Numbered from the stretch's first letter, positions 28,613 to 39,895 are shown. The stretch is DNA of 64,000 nt from Psychroserpens mesophilus (GCF_000826645.1 NZ_JXJP01000004.1:48675-112674), one strand, 5' to 3'. Notes: a model not told the origin generated them from the sequence alone. Numbers and translations: made by a program.

Positions 28613-30907
28613 ATGAGCAAGCAAAGTAAAAGAAGGGAAGCCTTAGTATATCATGCCAAACCAAAACCAGGAAAGATTGAGGTCATTCCTACAAAAAAAT
28701 ATGCAACACAACGTGATTTGTCGTTAGCGTATTCTCCAGGCGTTGCTGAGCCATGTTTAGAAATAGAGAAAGATAAAAACAATGCTTACAAGTATACAGC
28801 TAAAGGGAATTTAGTTGCTGTTATTTCAAATGGTACTGCCGTTTTGGGTTTAGGAAATATTGGTCCGGAAGCATCAAAACCTGTAATGGAAGGTAAAGGT
28901 TTATTGTTTAAAATTTTTGCGGATATCGATGTGTTTGATATTGAGGTTGATACTGAAGATATTGAAGAATTTATTCAAACCGTAAAAATGATTGCACCAA
29001 CTTTTGGTGGCATTAATTTAGAAGATATCAAAGCACCTGAAGCCTTTGAAATTGAACGACGTTTAAAAGAAGAACTGGATATTCCGGTTATGCACGACGA
29101 TCAACATGGAACTGCAATCATTTCTGCAGCTGCCCTAATCAACGCTTTAGAAATAGCAAATAAAAAAATAGAAGAAGTCCAAATTGTTATTAGTGGAGCT
29201 GGAGCTGCTGCGATTTCTTGCTCAAGATTATATCAGTCTTGTGGTGCCAAACGGGAGAATATGGTCATGCTCGATAGTAAAGGTGTGATTAGAGACGATC
29301 GTGATGATTTAAGCTCGCAAAAAGCCGAATTTGCTACACATCGAAAAATAGATACACTAGATGAGGCCATGATAAATGCCGATGTATTTATTGGTTTGTC
29401 TATGGCAGATATTGTAAAACCAGAGATGTTAAAAACAATGGCAGCAAATCCTATTGTTTTTGCAATGGCGAACCCAAATCCGGAAATAGAATACAAGCTT
29501 GCTATTGACACGCGAGATGATATCATTATGGCGACAGGTCGAAGTGACCATCCAAATCAGGTGAATAATGTACTCGGATTTCCTTTTATTTTTAGAGGAG
29601 CTTTAGATGTTAGAGCTACAAAAATTAATGAGGAGATGAAAATGGCTGCTGTAAAAGCATTAGCAGATTTAGCCAAAGAACCAGTTCCAGAGCAGGTTAA
29701 TATTGCTTATGGCGAAACGAGATTAACTTTTGGTAAAGACTATATCATTCCTAAACCTTTTGATCCACGACTTATTGCTACAGTGCCTCCAGCTGTTGCA
29801 AGAGCGGCAATGAATAGTGGTGTAAGTAAAGAGCCGATTGTTGATTGGGATAAATATGAAGAGGAATTATTACAACGATTAGGTTCCGATAATAAAATTG
29901 TGCGTTTACTTCATAATCGTGCTAAATTAGATCCAATGCGTGTTGTTTTTGCAGAAGCAGATCAATTAGATGTTTTGAAAGCGGCACAAATTGCTTATGA
30001 TGAAGGTATTGCTATTCCTATTTTGTTGGGAAGAAAAGATACCATCTTAGAGCTCATGAACGAGATTGAATTTGATGTCGATGTTGAAATTATTGATCCA
30101 AAATCTGATGAAGAACTGGAGCGTAAAAATAAATATGCTCAGGTGTATTGGAAAAACAGAAAGCGTAAAGGAGTGACGTTATATTCTGCAGAAAAAATCA
30201 TGAGAGAACGTAATTATTTTGCGGCAATGATGGTTAATGAAGGTGATGCAGATGCGTTAGTTACGGGATTTTCAAGAAGTTATCCTTCAGTCGTAAAGCC
30301 TATGTTAGAGCTTATTGGTTTAGCTCCAGGAGCCACGCGAATAGCGACAACAAATGTGATGATGACTAAACGTGGGCCAATGTTTTTAAGTGACACGTCA
30401 ATCAATATTAATCCGTCAGCAAACGATTTAACACGTATTGCACAAATGACAGCTAAAGTGGTGCGTATGTTTGGTATGGAACCAGTCATGGCGATGACAT
30501 CCTATTCTAACTTTGGGTCATCAAAAAATCAAACAGCCACTAAAGTTCGTGAAGCTGTAGAGTATTTACATAAACGTCATCCAAATTTATTGGTCGATGG
30601 TGAATTACAAACTGATTTTGCTTTAAATAGTGAAATGCTACAGGATATTTTTCCGTTTTCTAAATTAGCTGGGAAAAAAGTAAATACGCTTATATTTCCT
30701 AATCTGGAATCGGCAAATATAACGTATAAGTTACTGAAAGAATTGAATAAAGCAGATTCTATTGGTCCAATAATGATGGGAATGCGTAAACCTGTTCATA
30801 TTCTTCAGTTAGATGCAAGTGTTGAAGAAATAGTCAATATGACAGCTATAGCAGTTATCGATGCGCAACAAAAGGCAAAAGCAGAACAAGAACGCCTAAA
30901 ACATTAG
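28613..30907 (+). CDS. maeB: NADP-dependent malic enzyme with phosphotransacetylase-like domain
   Basis: Oxidative decarboxylation of malate to pyruvate with NADP+, linking the TCA cycle to pyruvate and NADPH supply. The 764 residues comprise a malic N-terminal domain (YSPGVAEPC near residue 41), an NAD(P)-binding domain ([16 protein letters not shown] near 197; [12 protein letters not shown] near 285) and a C-terminal phosphotransacetylase-like domain from about residue 430, which in this family acts as a regulatory domain rather than an enzyme. The length and order fit the large MaeB type exactly. It has its own promoter and is followed by ruvA after 64 bases. Confidence 0.96.
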   Translation: MSKQSKRREALVYHAKPKPGKIEVIPTKKYATQRDLSLAYSPGVAEPCLEIEKDKNNAYKYTAKGNLVAVISNGTAVLGLGNIGPEASKPVMEGKGLLFKIFADIDVFDIEVDTEDIEEFIQTVKMIAPTFGGINLEDIKAPEAFEIERRLKEELDIPVMHDDQHGTAIISAAALINALEIANKKIEEVQIVISGAGAAAISCSRLYQSCGAKRENMVMLDSKGVIRDDRDDLSSQKAEFATHRKIDTLDEAMINADVFIGLSMADIVKPEMLKTMAANPIVFAMANPNPEIEYKLAIDTRDDIIMATGRSDHPNQVNNVLGFPFIFRGALDVRATKINEEMKMAAVKALADLAKEPVPEQVNIAYGETRLTFGKDYIIPKPFDPRLIATVPPAVARAAMNSGVSKEPIVDWDKYEEELLQRLGSDNKIVRLLHNRAKLDPMRVVFAEADQLDVLKAAQIAYDEGIAIPILLGRKDTILELMNEIEFDVDVEIIDPKSDEELERKNKYAQVYWKNRKRKGVTLYSAEKIMRERNYFAAMMVNEGDADALVTGFSRSYPSVVKPMLELIGLAPGATRIATTNVMMTKRGPMFLSDTSININPSANDLTRIAQMTAKVVRMFGMEPVMAMTSYSNFGSSKNQTATKVREAVEYLHKRHPNLLVDGELQTDFALNSEMLQDIFPFSKLAGKKVNTLIFPNLESANITYKLLKELNKADSIGPIMMGMRKPVHILQLDASVEEIVNMTAIAVIDAQQKAKAEQERLKH

Positions 30908-30919
30908 CAAAACATCACC

Positions 30920-30949
30920 TTTGAAATGTAAATAATTTTATTACATTTG
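30920..30949 (+). promoter_or_regulatory. ruvA promoter (-33 and -7 boxes)
   Basis: TTTG at 30920-30923 and TACATTTG at 30942-30949 are separated by 18 bases, the best complete Bacteroidota-type promoter in the window. The start site should lie near 30955, just before the ruvA ATG at 30972. The boxes also carry an inverted repeat (AAATGTAA...TTACATTT). Confidence 0.7.
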
Positions 30950-30971
30950 AGTTTTTAACCGAAGCTAATAA

Positions 30972-31553
30972 ATGATCACGCATATTCAGGGGAAATTAGT
31001 AGAGAAGAACCCAACAGATGTTGTTATAGATTGCAATGGTGTTGGTTACCTATTAAACATATCTTTACATACGTATTCTCAAATTCCTGATCAAGAAAAT
31101 CTAAAATTATATGCGTATTTAATTGTGCGTGAAGATGCGCACACCTTATATGGATTTTCTTCAGTTTCTGAACGCGAAATTTTTAAACTTTTATTGTCTG
31201 TAAGTGGTATTGGAGCTAGTACAGCAAGAACGATGTTGTCTTCGTTGACGCCTCAACAAGTTAAGGAAGGTATAGCTCATGGAGATGTAGCCTTAATTCA
31301 ATCTATTAAGGGAATTGGCGCAAAAACTGCGGCAAGAGTCATTTTAGATTTAAAAGATAAAGTATTGAAGGTGTATGATATTGATGAAGTTTCTGTTAAT
31401 AAAAACAATACGAATAAAGATGAAGCGTTATCAGCTTTAGAAGTTCTCGGATTTGCTAAAAAGCAATCTGAGCGTGTATTAGATAAATTACTGTCTCAGC
31501 AACCAGATTCAAATGTAGAAACCCTTATAAAGGCCGCATTAAAAAATTTATAA
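30972..31553 (+). CDS. ruvA: Holliday junction branch migration protein RuvA
   Basis: A 193-residue tetrameric Holliday-junction-binding partner of RuvB. Visible features are the N-terminal OB fold (MITHIQGKLVEKNPTDVVID), two helix-hairpin-helix motifs (SVSGIGASTARTML and SIKGIGAKTAARVI, about residues 73-86 and 108-121) and the C-terminal RuvB-contacting domain (EALSALEVLGFAKKQ). It is followed after 2 bases by sprA, a conserved neighbour in flavobacteria, so the two are probably co-transcribed although their functions are unrelated. Confidence 0.97.
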   Translation: MITHIQGKLVEKNPTDVVIDCNGVGYLLNISLHTYSQIPDQENLKLYAYLIVREDAHTLYGFSSVSEREIFKLLLSVSGIGASTARTMLSSLTPQQVKEGIAHGDVALIQSIKGIGAKTAARVILDLKDKVLKVYDIDEVSVNKNNTNKDEALSALEVLGFAKKQSERVLDKLLSQQPDSNVETLIKAALKNL

Positions 31554-31555
31554 AT

Positions 31556-34500
31556 TTGATTACAACAACTAACTATACCTTGCTTAAATCCATACAACGT
31601 TTTATCTTGATTCCAATTTTGGTATTGGTTAGCGCTCCTGCTTTTTCTCAGGAAACACCAGAACCAGAAGAACAAGATACCACTACAACAACTCAAAATG
31701 GTTATTCATTAGGGACAATGAATATGCCAAACCCTAAAAGTATTATATCAAAATATACCTACGATCCTTTAACTGATCGTTACATTTATACAGAATCGGT
31801 TGGTAAATTCAATATCAATTATCCTATCATATTAACACCTGCAGAATATCAAAAGTTAGTTTTACTCGAGCAACAGCAAATGTATTACAAACAAAAAATT
31901 GATGCAGCAGATGGGAAAAAAGAAGGTTCAGAAGAGGAACAAAAAAATCTACTTCCTGAATTTTATGTCAATTCCAGTTTTTTTGAAACGCTCTTTGGAG
32001 GTAATACCATAGAAGTGATTCCGCAAGGTTCCGTTGAAATGGATTTAGGAATTTTGTTTACAAAACAAGATAATCCAACATTCTCACCTAGAAACCGAAG
32101 TAATTTTACGTTTGATTTCGATCAACGTATTAGCTTAAGTTTACTGGGTAAAGTAGGTACAAGGTTACAAGTGACTGCAAACTACGATACCGAATCAACA
32201 TTTGATTTTCAGAATTTAATAAAGTTAGAGTATACACCAACAGAAGACGATATTGTTAGAAAAATTGAAGTTGGTAACGTCGCAATGCCACTAAATAGTT
32301 CATTGATTACTGGAGCTCAAAGTCTTTTTGGTGTCAAAACCGAATTGCAATTTGGAAAAACAAGAGTGACAGCTATTTTTTCTGAACAACGTTCACAATC
32401 ACAATCTGTGACTGCTCAAGGCGGTGGAACTTTAGAAGAGTTTGAGTTTTTTGCTAGAGACTATGATGAGAACAGACACTTCTTCTTATCGCAATACTTC
32501 CGAAATAATTATGATGAAGCGATGCTTCGTTATCCATTTATAAACAATAACATTCAAATTACTCGTGTTGAAGTTTGGGTAACCAATAGAAGTAATCAAA
32601 CCGATAATGTGAGGAATGTGGCTGCTTTCCAAGATTTGGGTGAATCTGAAGTTATAGGTCTAAACAATCCACCACCTGGATTTGTGAATGTCGGAGCAAA
32701 TCAGCCACCAGATAATGGAAACAATGATTTTGATCCGACTAACATTGCAGGGCCAGGTTCCTTACTTTCGCCTTTGGTAAGAGATATCACGACCGTTGAA
32801 CAGGGAATTCTGGTGTCGGCCAATGAAGGGTTTGATTTTGGTAAATTAGAGAATGCCAGAAAATTACAACAAGGGACAGATTATCAATTACAACAGCAAT
32901 TGGGTTATATTTCCCTGAATCAAAGATTGTTAAATGATGAAATTCTGGCTGTTGCTTTCCAATATACGATTGGTGGAGAAGTGTATCAGGTTGGTGAGTT
33001 CGCCAATGATGGTGTGAACTCTACTGCTACAAATAGTGATGACGACCAGGACGGAATTCCTAATGATGCAGATGTAGATGTCAATGGTGATGGTGCTCCA
33101 GATAATGGTACAGATACTGATGGTGATGGCATTAATGATGCTGCTGATGCCGATGTCAATGGCGATGGTGTAATCGATAATGGTACTGATACCAATGGTG
33201 ACGGAATTAATGACAGTTTCATCGTTGTTGAAGGTTCTACTCAAAGTTTGATTGTGAAAATGCTTAAGAGTCCGATAACGAGTGTTGATCAACCTATTTG
33301 GGACTTAATGATGAAAAACATCTACGATACAGGTGCTTTTCAATTGGAACAAGACGATTTCAGATTAAACATCTTTTATACAGAAGCGTCGCCTTTAAAC
33401 TATATTTCTCCTGTTGTTTTACAGGATGGTACAGTAGTGCCTTTTCCTGTATTTGATAACAATTCACCTTTTGATACAACTGATGACGGTCAGATTATAG
33501 ATACACCTTTAATTCGATTGTTTCATTTAGACCGATTAAATTTCAATAACGATCCGCAAGCTGGTGGTGACGGGTTCTTTGATTATGTTGAAGGGATGAC
33601 TGTCCTTTCTCAAAACGGAAAAATTATCTTTACCAAAGTAGAGCCATTTGGGCGTTACCTTTTTGATGTTCTTGATACAGATGGAAACCCTAATGATAAC
33701 GAAGCAGATTACGAACAAGAGACCTACGACAACTTAAACCAGGAAAAATACGTTTACGATATTCTTTATAAACAAACGAAAACAGCCGCTTTAGATGAGG
33801 CTGAAAAGAATAAGTTTCAGATTAAAGGTCGCTATAAATCTTCAGGAGGTGATGGAATTCCTTTGGGTGCGTTTAATGTGCCAAGAGGTTCGGTTGTTGT
33901 TACTGCAGGTGGACGTACTTTAGTTGAAGGTGTAGATTATACAGTGAACTACCAAATTGGACGAGTTCAAATTCTTGATGAAGCACTAAAAGCATCTAAT
34001 ATTCCAATCAATGTTTCCGTAGAGAATAATGCTATATTTGGTCAGCAAACCAGACGTTTTACAGGTGTAAATGTTGAGCATCAGTTCAATGAAAACTTTG
34101 TTTTAGGCGCAACGATTTTAAACCTGAACGAACGACCAATTACACAAAAAGCAAATTATAATACGGAACCAATTAATAATACCATTTTTGGTTTTAACGG
34201 AAACTACTCTACTGAAGTGCCGTTTTTAACTCGATTGGTTAATAAACTTCCAAATGTTGATACTGATGTGCCTTCAAATTTATCTGTTAGAGGCGAATTT
34301 GCTTATTTAGCACCTGGAGCTCCAAAAGGAACTGATTTTAATAATGAAGCAACTGCCTATGTTGATGATTTTGAAGGTACACAAGGCGCCATTGATTTAT
34401 TATCTCCTCAATCTTGGTTTTTGTCGAGTAGACCTAGACAATTAGGTAAATCCTATCCTGGATTTAATGGTGAAGATGAAAACGGAATTCAAAATGGTTT

Positions 34501-37500
34501 TGACAGAGCCATGCTCAACTGGTACACGATTGATCCTATATTTTATAGTAATCAACGTCCAAACGGAATCACAGATGATGATGTATCCAATCTTTATACA
34601 AGGCGAATTTTTATCGATGAGGTATTTCCTGAAGTTGATATAGCTCAGGGACAACAAACCATCATCAATTCTTTAGATTTAGCGTATTATCCTACCGAAA
34701 GAGGACCTTATAACTTTGATCCTAATGCAACTGATGGTGTAATTGATGCTAATGATAGTTGGGCTGGTATAACGAGACAAATCACATCAACAGATTTCGA
34801 GCAAGCCAATGTTGAATATATTGATTTTTGGGTGCAAGATCCCTTCCTAGATGATACAGCGCCTGCGCAAGGAGGAAAACTTTTTATAAATCTTGGTAAT
34901 ATTTCTGAAGATGTATTAAAAGATGGTAAAAAGCAATATGAAAACGGACTTCCGGAAAATGGAAATATTAGTGATTTAACACCAACAAGTTTTGGTACTG
35001 TTGTACCAAGAAACCAATCACTCATTTATACGTTTTCAACAGGCGGACAAGAACGAGATAATCAAGATGTTGGTTATGATGGTTATGACGATAATGAAGA
35101 GGCCAATCTTAATGTTAACGGTCTTATCACTGGAGCAGCATTTGGTCCAGATCCATCAAATGATAACTATACGTATTACTTAAATACAGATGGTGATATT
35201 TTCGAGCGATACAAGCGTTATAATGGTTTACAGGGAAACTCACCAGACATCTTCACAGATACCAATAGAGGTTCAACAGCACAACCTGATGTTGAAGATA
35301 TTAACAGGGATAACACGATGAATACTATTGATAGCTATTTTCAATATGAAATAGATATCAATCCAGGTGTATTAAATATTTCGAATCCTCAAATTAACGA
35401 TATAAAAACAAGAAACGTGACTCTGCCTAATGGTGAAGAACGCGAAGTGAAATGGTACCAATTTAGAATTCCGATTTCCGATCCTACTGAAGCTATTGGT
35501 GGTATTACTGATATTCGTTCGGTACGTTTTGTGAGATTATTTCTTAATGGGTTTCAACAACCAAGAGTTTTACGTTTTGCAACACTTGACTTAGTACGAA
35601 GTGATTGGAGACGTTACACATTAACGCTTGACGATGAGCCAAATAACGATAATGATAATACCGATCTTAATGTTGGTGTTGTAGGTCTTCAGGAAAATGA
35701 TGGGAATTATGTATTACCTCCAGGTGTTGTTTTAGAGCAATTAAACAACAACAATAACATCATCAGACAAAACGAGCAATCCTTACAGGTTGAGGTTTGT
35801 GAATTAGAACCTAGAGATTCGAGAGGTGTATTTAAAAACATTAATGTTGACATGCGTCAGTATAACAAGCTGCGTATGTTTATTCACGCTGAAGAAGGTG
35901 AAACCGGTAGTTTAAGTGATGGTGATATGGTAGGTTTTATTCGTATGGGTAATGACTTCACTCAAAACTATTATCAAATTGAAGTGCCTTTGCAAGTGTC
36001 TTCTGGAAGTGTGTCTCCTGAAAGTATTTGGCCTGAGGTTAACGAAATTAACATCGAATTAAATGTTCTTGAACAAATTAAATCTTTAGGAATTGCTAAT
36101 GGTACTTTAGCCAATGAAGAACCAACATTTTATAATTTAGCAGATGGTCAACTTACCGAAGTTGGAGAATTTGATACGCATACCATTGGTCAGCAAAGGG
36201 TAGCGATTAAAGGTAATCCAAATTTTGGAGACGTAAGAGTGTTGATGGTCGGATTAAAAAATCCTGACAATAATGGAATGAATGTTTGTGGTGAAGCTTG
36301 GTTTAATGAACTTCGTTTATCAGATTTAGACAATGAAGGTGGTTGGGCGGCAGTAGCAGCAGTAGATGCTAATTTCGCTGATTTTGCCGATATTAGCGCA
36401 ACAGGAAGAAAAAGCACGATAGGTTTTGGTTCTGTTGAACAACGTCCGAATGAACGAAGTCGAGAAGATGTGCAACAGTTTGATATTGTGACTAACATGA
36501 ACTTAGGTCAGTTGCTGCCAAAAAAATGGGGTATTCAAATTCCGTTTAATTATGGTATAGGAGAAGAAATTGTGACCCCTGAGTATGACGAATTCTATCG
36601 TGATATTAAATTAGAAACTCAATTGCAAAACACGAACAATAAGGATTCTATTCTTAATGTTAATGAGAGTTATACAAAACGACAAAGTATCAATTTTATT
36701 GGTGTACGAAAAAATAGAACGACAGATAAAAAGCCTCGTTTTTATGATGTTGAGAATTTAACGTTTAATTATTCCTACAACAAAACTGAGCATAGAGACT
36801 TCGAGATTGAAAACTCTTTAGACCAAAATATTAGAGCCGGAGTCAATTACAATTATAGTTTTGAACCTATGACTATTGAGCCTTTTAAAAAGAATGACTC
36901 TTTATTCAGAGGAAAATATTGGAAAATACTTAAAGACTTTAATTTTAATCCCATTCCTACAAGTTTCTCAGTAAATACGGATATATTGAGACAATTTAAT
37001 AAGCAGAAGTTTAGAGAAGTCGATTTAACTGGTGATAATATTGGTTTAGAAGAATTGTTTAGACGGAATTATAATTTCAACCTTCAATACGTCATCAATT
37101 ATAATTTGACAAAAGCTTTAAGTTTAAATTTTACAGCATCAAATTCAAATATTGTACGTAATTATTTTGTTGATGATGTCATTAACGGAAGGCAAGATCC
37201 AAATTTAGACGTTTGGGATGGTTTCTTTGATTTAGGTGATCCTAATATTCAAAACCAACAACTTCAGATTAATTACGAAATTCCGCTTTATAAGATTCCA
37301 ACGCTTAGTTTCCTAAGAGCCACCTATTCATATACTGGAGATTTTCAGTGGCAAAAAGGATCAGATTTAAATGAGAATTTGCAAATTAGAGATCCTGATG
37401 ATCCGAATATTGTGAATACCTACAACTTAGGTAATTCCATTCAAAATGCGAACACACACAATATCAATTCTACTTTTGATATGACTAAGCTTTATAAGTA

Positions 37501-39079
37501 TGTCGGACTTGTAAAAAAACCAGTTCGTAGTCCAAGAGGTGGACGTTCTACAAAAAGTGCCGTTCCTAAAGGACTTGAAACTAAAGGAGGAAAAGCAGAT
37601 TCTAAAACTTCAGATGCTAACACACTAACTGATGAAAAGGGTAATCCTGTAAAAAGTAAAGTTGGCGCTGGGACAAAAGTTTTAAATGGCGCAATAGATT
37701 TATTAACGAGTGTTAAGCGAATTCAAATTAATTATTCTGAAAATAACGGTACATTCTTACCAGGTTATTTGCCAACTCCAGGGTTTTTGGGTACACTAAA
37801 GCCTTCTTTAGGCTTTACGTTTGGTAGTCAAGCAAATATTAGAGATCGAGCTGCGCGTAATGGATGGCTAACAGTATTCCCTGATTTTAACCAACAGTAT
37901 ACTGAGGTCACTACCCGTATTTTAGATGTATCAGCTAATATTGAATTGATTAAAGACTTAAAGATTGATGTCACAGGTAATAGAACATACGCTGAAAATT
38001 TAACTCAAAATTTTAATACTACAGATCTTAATGATGATGGATTTAGTGATACCTACAATAGATTATTAACCAACTCATTTGGTAACTTTAGTATTTCGAC
38101 TGCTTTAGTTAAAACAGCATTTCAAAAAAGTGATGAAACACAGTCTCAAGCGTTTGATGATTTTAGAACTAACAGACTTATTGTAGCGAACCGTTTGGCT
38201 CGAAATTTTTATGGTACCGATAACTATGCGAGAGATGGAGAAGGCTATCCGTTAGGATTTGGTAAAAATAATCAAGCCGTTCTTCTGCCATCATTTTTAG
38301 CAGCTTACAAAGGTCAGAGTGCCGAAAAGATTGGATTATCTGCGTTTAGAGATATCCCAATTCCTAACTGGCAACTAAAATATACTGGTTTTATGAATAT
38401 AAAATGGTTTAAAAAGAATTTTAAACGTTTCTCCGTCACGCATGGTTATAGATCTAGCTATACGATAAACCAATTTAGAACCAACCTCGATTTAGAGCCT
38501 GACGCTTTACAGCCTGGAGTGTCTTATGAAAATCAAGATCAGGATTTGGTTCTGGATCAGTCAGGTAATCTAAAAAATAGAATAATATTCAGTAACATTA
38601 ACTTAGAGGAACAATTTAGTCCATTATTCAGATTGGATTTTGAAATGAAAAATTCAGTTAAGATTTTAGCTGAAATGAAAAAAGACAGAATTTTATCATT
38701 GAGTTTTGATAACAACCTCTTAACCGAAATTCAAGGTAATGAGTACATTTTAGGATTAGGTTACCGAATAAAAGATGTGCGAATTCGATCGAAATTGGCT
38801 GGTCCTAAACAAATCATTAAAAGTGATTTAAATATGAAGGCCGATATTTCTGTACGAAATAATAAAACTATCATTAGATATCTAGATATTGAAAACAACC
38901 AAATTACACAAGGACAAACCATTTGGGGACTTAAATTTGCTGCAGATTATGCCTTTTCGAAAAATTTAACTGCTATATTCTATTTTGATTACACATTCTC
39001 TGAGTATGAGATATCGACAGCTTTTCCGCAAACCACAATTCGTTCAGGATTTACATTGCGATATAATTTCGGTAATTAA
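31556..39079 (+). CDS. sprA: SprA, type IX secretion outer-membrane translocon and gliding protein
   Basis: The giant outer-membrane beta-barrel that forms the protein-conducting pore of the type IX secretion system and is needed for gliding. At 2507 residues it is slightly longer than the roughly 2,400-residue Flavobacterium johnsoniae protein. A signal peptide ends at PAFSQ (about residue 32). Typical internal SprA segments are present (LSPQSWFLSSRPRQLGK, DFWVQDPFLD, GEAWFNELRLSDLDNEGGW), and the C-terminus ends as a barrel strand (FTLRYNFGN). The start is a TTG at 31556, 2 bases after ruvA; TTG 31580 is an alternative, and no ATG precedes the signal peptide. Residues 495-553 hold an unusual Asp/Gly repeat insert, listed separately. 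Confidence 0.97.
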   Translation: MITTTNYTLLKSIQRFILIPILVLVSAPAFSQETPEPEEQDTTTTTQNGYSLGTMNMPNPKSIISKYTYDPLTDRYIYTESVGKFNINYPIILTPAEYQKLVLLEQQQMYYKQKIDAADGKKEGSEEEQKNLLPEFYVNSSFFETLFGGNTIEVIPQGSVEMDLGILFTKQDNPTFSPRNRSNFTFDFDQRISLSLLGKVGTRLQVTANYDTESTFDFQNLIKLEYTPTEDDIVRKIEVGNVAMPLNSSLITGAQSLFGVKTELQFGKTRVTAIFSEQRSQSQSVTAQGGGTLEEFEFFARDYDENRHFFLSQYFRNNYDEAMLRYPFINNNIQITRVEVWVTNRSNQTDNVRNVAAFQDLGESEVIGLNNPPPGFVNVGANQPPDNGNNDFDPTNIAGPGSLLSPLVRDITTVEQGILVSANEGFDFGKLENARKLQQGTDYQLQQQLGYISLNQRLLNDEILAVAFQYTIGGEVYQVGEFANDGVNSTATNSDDDQDGIPNDADVDVNGDGAPDNGTDTDGDGINDAADADVNGDGVIDNGTDTNGDGINDSFIVVEGSTQSLIVKMLKSPITSVDQPIWDLMMKNIYDTGAFQLEQDDFRLNIFYTEASPLNYISPVVLQDGTVVPFPVFDNNSPFDTTDDGQIIDTPLIRLFHLDRLNFNNDPQAGGDGFFDYVEGMTVLSQNGKIIFTKVEPFGRYLFDVLDTDGNPNDNEADYEQETYDNLNQEKYVYDILYKQTKTAALDEAEKNKFQIKGRYKSSGGDGIPLGAFNVPRGSVVVTAGGRTLVEGVDYTVNYQIGRVQILDEALKASNIPINVSVENNAIFGQQTRRFTGVNVEHQFNENFVLGATILNLNERPITQKANYNTEPINNTIFGFNGNYSTEVPFLTRLVNKLPNVDTDVPSNLSVRGEFAYLAPGAPKGTDFNNEATAYVDDFEGTQGAIDLLSPQSWFLSSRPRQLGKSYPGFNGEDENGIQNGFDRAMLNWYTIDPIFYSNQRPNGITDDDVSNLYTRRIFIDEVFPEVDIAQGQQTIINSLDLAYYPTERGPYNFDPNATDGVIDANDSWAGITRQITSTDFEQANVEYIDFWVQDPFLDDTAPAQGGKLFINLGNISEDVLKDGKKQYENGLPENGNISDLTPTSFGTVVPRNQSLIYTFSTGGQERDNQDVGYDGYDDNEEANLNVNGLITGAAFGPDPSNDNYTYYLNTDGDIFERYKRYNGLQGNSPDIFTDTNRGSTAQPDVEDINRDNTMNTIDSYFQYEIDINPGVLNISNPQINDIKTRNVTLPNGEEREVKWYQFRIPISDPTEAIGGITDIRSVRFVRLFLNGFQQPRVLRFATLDLVRSDWRRYTLTLDDEPNNDNDNTDLNVGVVGLQENDGNYVLPPGVVLEQLNNNNNIIRQNEQSLQVEVCELEPRDSRGVFKNINVDMRQYNKLRMFIHAEEGETGSLSDGDMVGFIRMGNDFTQNYYQIEVPLQVSSGSVSPESIWPEVNEINIELNVLEQIKSLGIANGTLANEEPTFYNLADGQLTEVGEFDTHTIGQQRVAIKGNPNFGDVRVLMVGLKNPDNNGMNVCGEAWFNELRLSDLDNEGGWAAVAAVDANFADFADISATGRKSTIGFGSVEQRPNERSREDVQQFDIVTNMNLGQLLPKKWGIQIPFNYGIGEEIVTPEYDEFYRDIKLETQLQNTNNKDSILNVNESYTKRQSINFIGVRKNRTTDKKPRFYDVENLTFNYSYNKTEHRDFEIENSLDQNIRAGVNYNYSFEPMTIEPFKKNDSLFRGKYWKILKDFNFNPIPTSFSVNTDILRQFNKQKFREVDLTGDNIGLEELFRRNYNFNLQYVINYNLTKALSLNFTASNSNIVRNYFVDDVINGRQDPNLDVWDGFFDLGDPNIQNQQLQINYEIPLYKIPTLSFLRATYSYTGDFQWQKGSDLNENLQIRDPDDPNIVNTYNLGNSIQNANTHNINSTFDMTKLYKYVGLVKKPVRSPRGGRSTKSAVPKGLETKGGKADSKTSDANTLTDEKGNPVKSKVGAGTKVLNGAIDLLTSVKRIQINYSENNGTFLPGYLPTPGFLGTLKPSLGFTFGSQANIRDRAARNGWLTVFPDFNQQYTEVTTRILDVSANIELIKDLKIDVTGNRTYAENLTQNFNTTDLNDDGFSDTYNRLLTNSFGNFSISTALVKTAFQKSDETQSQAFDDFRTNRLIVANRLARNFYGTDNYARDGEGYPLGFGKNNQAVLLPSFLAAYKGQSAEKIGLSAFRDIPIPNWQLKYTGFMNIKWFKKNFKRFSVTHGYRSSYTINQFRTNLDLEPDALQPGVSYENQDQDLVLDQSGNLKNRIIFSNINLEEQFSPLFRLDFEMKNSVKILAEMKKDRILSLSFDNNLLTEIQGNEYILGLGYRIKDVRIRSKLAGPKQIIKSDLNMKADISVRNNKTIIRYLDIENNQITQGQTIWGLKFAADYAFSKNLTAIFYFDYTFSEYEISTAFPQTTIRSGFTLRYNFGN
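33038..33214 (+). repeat. Tandem 25-residue Asp/Gly repeats inside SprA (thrombospondin type 3-like)
   Basis: SprA residues 495-553 contain DQDGIPND, then two tandem copies of a 75-base unit (starting at 33077 and 33152) coding DVNGDGxxDNGTDTxGDGIND. The DxNxDGxxD pattern is that of calcium-binding thrombospondin type 3 and dockerin-like loops. The copies differ at many third positions, so the duplication is not very recent. Confidence 0.85.
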
Positions 39080-39103
39080 TGATATTTATTAGATCAAAAA
39101 AAT

Positions 39104-39111
39104 TATTTTTG
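39104..39111 (+). promoter_or_regulatory. -7 box of the gcvH promoter
   Basis: TATTTTTG matches TAnnTTTG, 26 bases before the gcvH ATG and just after the sprA stop codon. Confidence 0.55.
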
Positions 39112-39137
39112 TAAGCATAATAATTATAACCATAAAG

Positions 39138-39518
39138 ATGAATATACCGTCAGATTTAAAATATACAAAAGACCACGAATGGGTTAAAATTGAAGGTGAC
39201 ACGGCTGTTATTGGTATTACCGATTTCGCTCAAAGTGAATTAGGAGATATTGTGTATGTTGAAGTTGAAACCGTTGATGAAACTCTCGATGCTGAAGAAA
39301 TTTTTGGTACAGTCGAAGCTGTAAAAACAGTGTCAGATTTGTTTTTACCACTTTCAGGTGAAATCACTGAATTTAATGAATCACTTGAAGACGAACCAGA
39401 AAAGGTCAATTCAGATCCTTACGGAGAAGGTTGGATGATTAAAATGAAATTTTCTGATGCTTCACAAGTTGACGATTTACTTTCGGCAGATGATTATAAA
39501 GCTCTAGTAGGTGCTTAA
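39138..39518 (+). CDS. gcvH: Glycine cleavage system H protein
   Basis: A 126-residue lipoyl carrier of the glycine cleavage system; it shuttles the aminomethyl group between the P, T and L proteins. The sequence is full length for the family, with [14 protein letters not shown] at the start and the lipoylation lysine in [11 protein letters not shown]. The other gcv genes are not in this window. Its last codons overlap the GTG start of the next gene by 8 bases, suggesting translational coupling. Confidence 0.97.
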   Translation: MNIPSDLKYTKDHEWVKIEGDTAVIGITDFAQSELGDIVYVEVETVDETLDAEEIFGTVEAVKTVSDLFLPLSGEITEFNESLEDEPEKVNSDPYGEGWMIKMKFSDASQVDDLLSADDYKALVGA

Positions 39519-39873
39519 ACGTTGGTCATTACCAATCTTATTAATTTACAGCATAACTTTAACGTCTGGAAGTTTAGGTAGAGTTAGTAGTATCCCAAAA
39601 CTTGGTTCATCTTTTGATGATAAAATTTATCATTTTTTAGCATATGCCGTTCTTACGATGGTCCTCTATAACTTTATAGCTACAACGACTGTAAAATTCA
39701 AAATTTTATTTTCAGCGAGTATTGCAATTATTTATGGCATTATTATTGAAGGTTTACAATCGATATTGACAGATTTTAGAACACCAGACTATTATGATGT
39801 TCTGGCTAATACCATTGGTGTTGTAATTGCCATACTGTTGTTAAAATTAAAAAATAAACTAAAGTTAAAATAA
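39511..39873 (+). CDS. VanZ-like membrane protein
   Basis: A 120-residue protein with four hydrophobic helices (about residues 5-20, 38-55, 63-85 and 97-113). [14 protein letters not shown] and the [12 protein letters not shown]...[15 protein letters not shown] segments match the VanZ-like family, including its conserved His, Glu and Asn residues. The biochemical role of these small VanZ-like proteins is unknown; the teicoplanin-resistance link of VanZ itself should not be assumed. The start is GTG at 39511, overlapping the gcvH stop. This gcvH-vanZ arrangement, followed by a TonB gene, is tight and probably an operon. Confidence 0.85.
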   Translation: MLKRWSLPILLIYSITLTSGSLGRVSSIPKLGSSFDDKIYHFLAYAVLTMVLYNFIATTTVKFKILFSASIAIIYGIIIEGLQSILTDFRTPDYYDVLANTIGVVIAILLLKLKNKLKLK

Positions 39874-39895
39874 ACAATAGCTTGCTTTTTTAACA

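Noticed and set aside
32930..33292. Long open frames on the minus strand opposite the SprA repeat region
   Set aside because: They are reverse images of repeated GAT/GGT codons of the Asp/Gly repeats; their translations are low-complexity Ile/Thr/Ser strings with no start context.
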